Shown: piece after piece, positions 23,428-27,815 of the stretch
Position numbering within the stretch: position 1 is the first letter of the stretch
Layout: each line of letters begins with the position of its first letter
NCBI GenBank assembly: GCA_035530055.1
Contig: DATKVN010000100.1
Coordinates: forward strand, 1 to 27,815
Reading direction: 5' to 3'
DNA length: 27,815 nt
Source of the DNA: a bacterium
GTDB taxonomy: Bacteria; UBA6262; WVXT01
Program-made: the position numbers and the translations under genes
Notes under the pieces: model-generated
Database searches by the model: none
The model's input: the letters and a program-made list of their open reading frames with translations, nothing else
Told to the model about the DNA's origin: nothing

Positions 23428-24303
23428 TTATCCTTTTGCGGGAACTAACTGAACAGATACCTCAGCGATATTCTCTATTTTTTCGTGTAAAACAGATTTT
23501 ATACGCTGGATAATTTTCACTCCTTCTTGCAGAGGGCAACTTCCAGGAATAGCCACTTCTAAGTCAACCCATACTTTTCTGCCAACTTGCCTGGCCCTGA
23601 CACTGCGAATCTGTTTAATTCCGCGAATATTTTTTATTAAATTTCTTATTCTAATCTCTTCAGATTTTGACGAACTATCCATTAATCCCTTGATTGCCTT
23701 CCCTATTCCTTCTCCTGTCATTTTTATAATTATTAAAGCAATTATAACAGAGACTATATGATCCAATTTTACAACGCCCAAATTAGTTCCCACAACAGCA
23801 ACAATTACCGCTACAGAAGTAGCTATATCAGCACAACTCGCCCAGGCGTTGGCTGAAATAGCTACACTTCCCACTTTTTTCCCTACACAACGACCATAAG
23901 CAAAAGCCACCCAGTTTCCTAAGATAGAAACAACTGCTGCAAAGATTGCTATTAACTTAGGTGTTTTTTCTGGTCCAATCGATCCCATTTCTCCCAGAGC
24001 AACGAAAATAAAATAAACAGCACCCAACAGAAGCAATAGGTTAACAATGCCCGATGCAAGGAACTCCACTTTGCCGTGACCATAAGGAAATTTATCATTA
24101 CGTTCTTTTTCTGCAATTTTCAAACTAAATAGAACAATAATAGTGATAACCACATTTGCCAGAGATTCAAGTGTATCAGCGAATAATGAACGACTGTTAC
24201 TTATAAAAGTAAAAATGCCTTTAATTAAGAATAGACCCAAATTTATTCCTAAAACTATCCATTCCACTTTCTTACTACATATCAGGCAACGCTCTTCTAT
24301 CAT
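23428..24303 (-). CDS. mamB-like: MamB-like cation diffusion facilitator
   Basis: 291 residues, CDF family, predicted to move ferrous iron or otherwise act in magnetosome membrane formation. Six membrane spans are followed by a cytoplasmic domain (about 212-291). It begins with the CxxC (C6, C9) seen in magnetosome CDFs and has FPYGHGKVEF, YGRCVGKKVGSVAISANAW and GLMDSS, which match MamB segments I recall (ICVGNENNSPAIIANAW, GLMDSS). At the transport site the usual acidic/His pairs are altered. TM2 reads DTLESLANVV (E46, N50), where MamB has H/D, and TM5 reads NAWASCAD (only D159 kept). So it may be transport-impaired and act structurally. It follows the MamM-like gene, with a foldback repeat in the gap. 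Confidence 0.75.
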   Translation of the reverse strand: MIEERCLICSKKVEWIVLGINLGLFLIKGIFTFISNSRSLFADTLESLANVVITIIVLFSLKIAEKERNDKFPYGHGKVEFLASGIVNLLLLLGAVYFIFVALGEMGSIGPEKTPKLIAIFAAVVSILGNWVAFAYGRCVGKKVGSVAISANAWASCADIATSVAVIVAVVGTNLGVVKLDHIVSVIIALIIIKMTGEGIGKAIKGLMDSSSKSEEIRIRNLIKNIRGIKQIRSVRARQVGRKVWVDLEVAIPGSCPLQEGVKIIQRIKSVLHEKIENIAEVSVQLVPAKG

Positions 24304-24317
24304 TTTTCTTATCCATC

Positions 24318-24376
24318 CCGTTAGAAACAGGAAACGCTTTCACCGATTTTTGAGATAACGTTTTCCCGTTTCTATT
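24318..24376. repeat. CCCGTTAGAAA-type foldback between the two CDF genes
   Basis: TAGAAACAGGAAACG (24322-24336) pairs with the complementary arm at 24359-24374 (CGTTTTCCCGTTTCTA), with one bulged base. It is related to the CCCGTTAGAGAT hairpins elsewhere in the window. It separates the mamM-like stop from the mamB-like start, where tight coupling would be expected. Confidence 0.6.
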
Positions 24377-24390
24377 ATTTCTAAGGCAGT

Positions 24391-25260
24391 TCACTCAAAA
24401 ACAACGTTAATATTTCCTAAATATTTTATCTCCTTCATTAAATCCTGGCGAATTCGGCCTGATATTTTGTGTGCTTCATCAACTGTCTTTTTTCCTGAAA
24501 GAGAGACATACAGGTCAACCCAAATATTCCGACCAATTTGTCTGGTTCTTATATTTCTTATTTTTTTTATTCCAGAAATCTGCGAAGTGATTTTTCTGAT
24601 TAGCGAGACTTCTTCCTTCCCTGCCGACTTATCCAATAACCCTGCACTACTATAATAAAGAATCTCTATGCTTAGGAAAGTGAGATGCCCGGCTTCAAAA
24701 ACTGCCACCAAAGGGTCTAAGAAATAGAAGCCCATTTTGCTCCCTAAAATAGCGATAACTACCGCTAAAGAAGAGATAGCGTCAGCCCGATGATGCTTGG
24801 CATGAGTTAAAATTGCCGGGCTGTTAAGATGTTTAACTGCGCAAATGTTGTACCGATAGATTACTTCATTTGCAAAACAAGATATTAAGCCCGCTACAAG
24901 AGCTGCCCAGTGCGCAGGGATATGTTTTGCTTTGAGTACTATACCAAGAGAATCAACAAAGAGATAAACCGTTGCCGCCAGAATAATAAAACTTGTGAAA
25001 ACAGAAACAATATATTCAACATTACCATGTCCATAAGGATGCTCTTCATCAATGGGTTGGGAGGAGACTTTCAAGCCAATAATCACTGCTATGGATGAAA
25101 CTACATCGTGAAAAGAGTATAAAGCACTTGCTTGCAAAGCGCGACTGTGAGTTAAAATTCCAATAATTCCCTTAAAAATCGCTATGATAAAACTGTCCCA
25201 GAGTCCTATCCATGAAAGTCTGGTAGCACATAAAGCACATTTGTCTTTAGTTGTTTTCAT
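24391..25260 (-). CDS. mamM-like: MamM-like cation diffusion facilitator
   Basis: 289 residues from the ATG at 25260; a TTG at 25275 is also in frame. CDF family, six spans plus a cytoplasmic domain. Similarity to MamM is visible along its length: CALCATRLSWIGL (MamM CAVCSRSIGWVGL), IIGLKVSSQPIDEEHPYGHGNVEYIVS (MamM IIGTTISSKPLDAEHPYGHGKVEFILS; both shown whole only in part of their length), AKHHRADA (MamM AKHHHGDA) and GLLDKSAG (MamM GLMDHTAG). Transport-site residues are kept: Y48/D52 in TM2 and H156/D160 in TM5, the same unusual Tyr-Asp/His-Asp set as MamM. MamM is an iron transporter of the magnetosome membrane that stabilises MamB, the neighbour here. Confidence 0.8.
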   Translation of the reverse strand: MKTTKDKCALCATRLSWIGLWDSFIIAIFKGIIGILTHSRALQASALYSFHDVVSSIAVIIGLKVSSQPIDEEHPYGHGNVEYIVSVFTSFIILAATVYLFVDSLGIVLKAKHIPAHWAALVAGLISCFANEVIYRYNICAVKHLNSPAILTHAKHHRADAISSLAVVIAILGSKMGFYFLDPLVAVFEAGHLTFLSIEILYYSSAGLLDKSAGKEEVSLIRKITSQISGIKKIRNIRTRQIGRNIWVDLYVSLSGKKTVDEAHKISGRIRQDLMKEIKYLGNINVVFE

Positions 25261-25333
25261 GCCTTTGCCTGCCAAAGCGAATAATTTTTTATCATTTTCA
25301 ACTTATTCTACATTTGTCCAGAGGTAAAAAAAA

Positions 25334-25882
25334 TTAAACTGATTCTTGCTGTTCTCTGGATATTTGTTCTAACCGCTTTTTAAGTTCCTGTAATTCCTGT
25401 TTCTTCTTCTCACTCTCAATTCGGAATCGTTCTTCCATTTCTGTTATCTGTTTTTTGAGTAAATTATTTTCTTCTTCTTTGCTTTGCAGTCTCATTTCCA
25501 GTTCTGTCTGTTCAGGTTTAATTTTACTTTCTTCACCTTCTCTAATGTGTTCTAATTCCGCAACTTCTGTAATTAGTTCAGTTTCTATTTGTTCTTTTTC
25601 TATTTCTTCATTTTCAAATAAATGCCTGAATTGGAGTTGTATTTTTTCCACCTCTTCTTTAAACAGAGACATTTTCCCTTCCAATCGTTCTATTGCTTTG
25701 CTAATTTCTTGTCTTTTGTCTTCTGCCATTTGTTTCAATTTTGCTTCCTCGGATAATAACTTTTCCAAATCTGTTAATTCATTGTTCAAAAACTCTTTCA
25801 AGTAGTCTCCCTCCTTTTCTGTTCTTGTCGTTTGATTTTTAGAATACTTTTCTTTCAGTTTCGTTTTTACCGCGCCAAACAT
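25334..25882 (-). CDS. Coiled-coil protein, possibly part of the magnetosome-like cluster
   Basis: 182 residues, about half Glu, Lys, Gln and Leu, with continuous heptad-like helix from about residue 25 to the end (EKLLSEEAKLKQMAED..., then EMEERFRIESEKKKQ). It has no cysteine, no membrane span and no recognisable domain, so it is likely a cytoplasmic rod. A strong AGGAGGAATAAA site precedes the ATG. It lies 73 nt before the MamM-like gene and 44 nt after the polyprenyl synthase gene, all on one strand. Coiled-coil Mad proteins occur in deltaproteobacterial and Nitrospirota magnetosome clusters, so a scaffold or organiser role is conceivable. By sequence alone it could be any coiled coil. Confidence 0.55.
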   Translation of the reverse strand: MFGAVKTKLKEKYSKNQTTRTEKEGDYLKEFLNNELTDLEKLLSEEAKLKQMAEDKRQEISKAIERLEGKMSLFKEEVEKIQLQFRHLFENEEIEKEQIETELITEVAELEHIREGEESKIKPEQTELEMRLQSKEEENNLLKKQITEMEERFRIESEKKKQELQELKKRLEQISREQQESV

Positions 25883-25926
25883 TTTATTCCTCCTATTAAC
25901 AATTCTTTTTCTAGCGGGCCGATTTC

Positions 25927-26934
25927 TTATAACACATTTACTCCGCTGAAAGTTTCTACGGGGTTTAATAATGTATAGTCACATATGTGTATAAGATTTT
26001 TCCTGGTGTTTACGTTCTTTATTTTTTTTATCTCTTTTTTGGTTTTTTCCATATATTGCATTATTTTTTTCGCACAGCGATGCATAACCTGATATTCCTG
26101 TAACATTTCTTTAATTATAAGAATGCTTGTATCTTTTTGTTCCGAGGAGATAAATTCAACAATTTTTTTCCGCACCTCCTCAGAAGTTGAACTCAATAAA
26201 TAAATCAAAGGGAGGGTTATTTTCCCTTTACGTAGGTCCGAACCCAAGGACTTCCCCATTACCTTTTCATCGCCTACAAAGTCGAGGCAATCATCAACCA
26301 TCTGAAAAGCTATACCAAAGTTTAGACCATAATTAACCAATGCTTCAATCTCATTTGCTTCAACTTTTCCCAGGCGTCCTCCGCAAAAGCAGGAAAACGA
26401 AAACAAAGAAGCGGTTTTCTTTTCGATAATGGAAAGATACTCTTCCTCAGTTAAATCCCAGTCATATGCCCTGCTTATTTGTTTCAACTCGCCTTCACAA
26501 ATGAGATTAATGGTATTCGCCAAACCGCGAATAATTTCAGGATAGCCCAGTTGACATAACACAGCGAATGACCGGGAAAATAAGTAATCCCCAAAAAGCA
26601 CTGAAATTTTATCTCCCCACTTGGTATGAAGAGTCTCCTTATGCCGTCGAAGAGTTGTTTCGTCAATTACGTCGTCGTGAATTAAAGTAGCAGTATGAAT
26701 TAATTCTATTATTGAGGTAACTTTTATTATGTTGTTTCTATCTTTTCTGTTATTGTTTCCCGCTGAAAAGGCAAGCAGTGCCAGAGTGGGACGGAGAAGT
26801 TTACCTGGAGACTCAATAATATCTTCAATAACTCGTTTCATAAGACCATCTTCTTCCCCGAGTTGTCTTTTTATTTCTTCCTTGAACTCAACTAAATCTC
26901 TTTCAATGGGTTGATAAATTTTTTTTAGTTCCAT
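25927..26934 (-). CDS. ispB-like: Polyprenyl diphosphate synthase (trans, long-chain type)
   Basis: 335 residues of the trans-isoprenyl diphosphate synthase family, condensing isopentenyl diphosphate units into the side-chain precursor of quinones. The first Asp-rich motif is HDDVIDE (D87, D88, D91) and the second is QMVDDCLDF (D214, D215, D218). GKLLRPTL, GDYLFSRSF and GSDLRKGKITLP complete the family pattern. Bulk and length fit heptaprenyl or octaprenyl rather than farnesyl synthases, but chain length cannot be fixed by eye. A GAGGTAAAAA site precedes the ATG. It is placed right after the UbiA-type prenyltransferase gene, pointing to quinone synthesis. Confidence 0.92.
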   Translation of the reverse strand: MELKKIYQPIERDLVEFKEEIKRQLGEEDGLMKRVIEDIIESPGKLLRPTLALLAFSAGNNNRKDRNNIIKVTSIIELIHTATLIHDDVIDETTLRRHKETLHTKWGDKISVLFGDYLFSRSFAVLCQLGYPEIIRGLANTINLICEGELKQISRAYDWDLTEEEYLSIIEKKTASLFSFSCFCGGRLGKVEANEIEALVNYGLNFGIAFQMVDDCLDFVGDEKVMGKSLGSDLRKGKITLPLIYLLSSTSEEVRKKIVEFISSEQKDTSILIIKEMLQEYQVMHRCAKKIMQYMEKTKKEIKKIKNVNTRKNLIHICDYTLLNPVETFSGVNVL

Positions 26935-26950
26935 TTTTTACCTCAAACCC

Positions 26951-26967
26951 GCCCATCAGGGATGGGC
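26951..26967. repeat. GCCCATC/GATGGGC hairpin over the prenyltransferase stop codon
   Basis: Perfect 7-bp stem with an AGG loop. The prenyltransferase stop codon falls in it, and the last codons (His-Pro-stop) derive from it. It resembles the GCCCATT/AATGGGC hairpin at the accB stop (12040-12068). No U-tract follows on the minus strand. Confidence 0.5.
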
Positions 26968-27815
26968 AAAAATAAATAACAATTTGTCGAGGAAATATCC
27001 CGTTATGAGAAGCAAACCGATTATTAAGTGCAATTTTATAGTAATTGCATTTACTGGAAGTAGTTCCTCAATTTTGTCATAATTTTTCCAAGATATGGCA
27101 ATCGCTTTTAAACTCAAAGGCAAACTTGCAAAAGCAAGTATGCTAAACAAGGGCAGGAAGCGAAAAATAATCCCTGTGATTATGGTGATATAAACCAGAG
27201 CCAAAAGTAAATAATATATTTTTACCGCTCTCTCTTTGCCTAATATCACTATCCAGGTTCTTTTATTAACCAACTTATCTGCTTCATAGTCGGGGAATTC
27301 ATTAATATATAGCACCAACATAATCAAAATACTGATTGGTATTGAAGCTAAGAATGGTTCCACAGACATTCTCTGTGCCTGGATATAGTATGCCCCGCCA
27401 ACAATTAAAGGTCCAAACCCAAACCCTACCGCTAATTCCCCTATGCCGAGATAGCCAATCCGTAAAGGCTCCGCAGTATAGAAGAATCCCAACAGTACTC
27501 CCACCAATCCAAGAATTAAGATTATATTTCCTTTTGAGACCGAGTTTAAATACAAACCAACTACGCTTCCCAAACCGAAAAACATCAGTGCAGAGTAAAA
27601 TATCCGCTTGGTTGGAATCAAACCTTGTTGAATTATTCTACTTCCTCCGCTAAAAGGAGTGGGATGAAGATTTAATTCATCGTTTTTTGATTTATGGTCA
27701 TAAAAATCATTTGTAAGATTAGTTCCCGCATGGACAAAAATAACCCCAATTAAGGTTAACAATAATTTCATCCAGAAGATTTGCCTTGTGTGAACCCAGG
27801 CGATAACAGTGCCTA
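26956..27815 (-). CDS. menA-like: UbiA/MenA-type prenyltransferase (5' end cut by window)
   Basis: Integral membrane prenyltransferase that attaches a polyprenyl chain to an aromatic quinone precursor. The frame remains open from the ATG at 27771 to the window edge (GTVIAWVHTRQIFW in front of it). Those residues continue the family pattern, so the true start lies beyond the window. The first Asp-rich motif is NLTNDFYDHKS (NDxxD), the second NEFPDYEADK (DYxxD). Multiple membrane spans follow. FGLGSVVGLYLN and PLRIGYLGIGELAVGFGFGPL are MenA-like. With the polyprenyl synthase gene just downstream this suggests menaquinone synthesis, but the exact aromatic substrate is not determined. Confidence 0.85.
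   Translation of the reverse strand, partial: GTVIAWVHTRQIFWMKLLLTLIGVIFVHAGTNLTNDFYDHKSKNDELNLHPTPFSGGSRIIQQGLIPTKRIFYSALMFFGLGSVVGLYLNSVSKGNIILILGLVGVLLGFFYTAEPLRIGYLGIGELAVGFGFGPLIVGGAYYIQAQRMSVEPFLASIPISILIMLVLYINEFPDYEADKLVNKRTWIVILGKERAVKIYYLLLALVYITIITGIIFRFLPLFSILAFASLPLSLKAIAISWKNYDKIEELLPVNAITIKLHLIIGLLLITGYFLDKLLFIFAHP

Noticed and set aside
17214-25882. Ferrosome (Fez) type iron organelle operon
   Set aside because: No P1B-type ATPase or other Fez-like gene is present; the CDF pair and HtrA-PDZ protein fit magnetosome genes better.
1-27815. tRNA or rRNA genes
   Set aside because: No cloverleaf with a GTTC-A-type arm or rRNA segment was seen in the spacers by eye; a tRNA scan would be needed for certainty.

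Overview
The window looks like chromosomal DNA from an uncultivated, probably anaerobic, moderately AT-rich bacterium. Almost every gene reads leftwards on the minus strand in short-spaced operons, and the spacers between operons are full of foldback and REP-like palindromes. The order aroK-aroB-aroQ-pepP-efp-accB-accC is common in Firmicutes and in several candidate phyla. With the magnetosome-type genes on the right, an Omnitrophota-like or other candidate-phylum lineage is my best guess, but taxonomy cannot be settled from this window.

Left part (1-16.9 kb). A truncated mnmG gene is followed by a cluster of REP-like hairpins. Next is a complete IS608-type IS200/IS605 element (tnpA and tnpB) whose two ends can be read to the base. 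Housekeeping genes follow: a GAF-ANTAR regulator, cinA, a YfcE/MJ0936-type phosphodiesterase, a UVR-motif protein, a thiamin group (thiC, thiE, a PAP2 membrane phosphatase and stand-alone thiD2), accC and accB for acetyl-CoA carboxylase, efp, a Xaa-Pro peptidase, and aroQ, aroB and aroK of the shikimate pathway.

Middle and right part (17.2-25.9 kb). This is the exciting region: a compact, collinear set of about eleven genes that resembles a divergent magnetosome gene cluster. It holds two adjacent cation diffusion facilitators closely resembling MamM and MamB. It also holds a MamE-like HtrA protease with a PDZ domain, a membrane-anchored PDZ protein (MamP-like position, no haem motif) and a NapH-like polyferredoxin. 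A series of single-span membrane proteins carries CxxC knuckles, one with a NifX/NifB-type domain. A HTH regulator with two Cys/Trp 'two-CW'-like domains sits in the middle. No CXXCH haem-binding motif is visible. Where MamE normally carries its magnetochrome domains, between protease and PDZ, this protein carries Cys-rich repeats of a different type. The same repeats recur, partly identical at DNA level, in a neighbouring gene. No mamK, mamA, mamQ, mamI or mamO is seen here. The working hypothesis is an iron-handling or biomineral organelle system that uses non-haem Cys4 sites in place of magnetochromes.

Right end (25.9-27.8 kb). A coiled-coil gene borders a polyprenyl diphosphate synthase and a UbiA/MenA-type prenyltransferase, which together fit quinone (probably menaquinone) synthesis. 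The prenyltransferase runs off the right edge.
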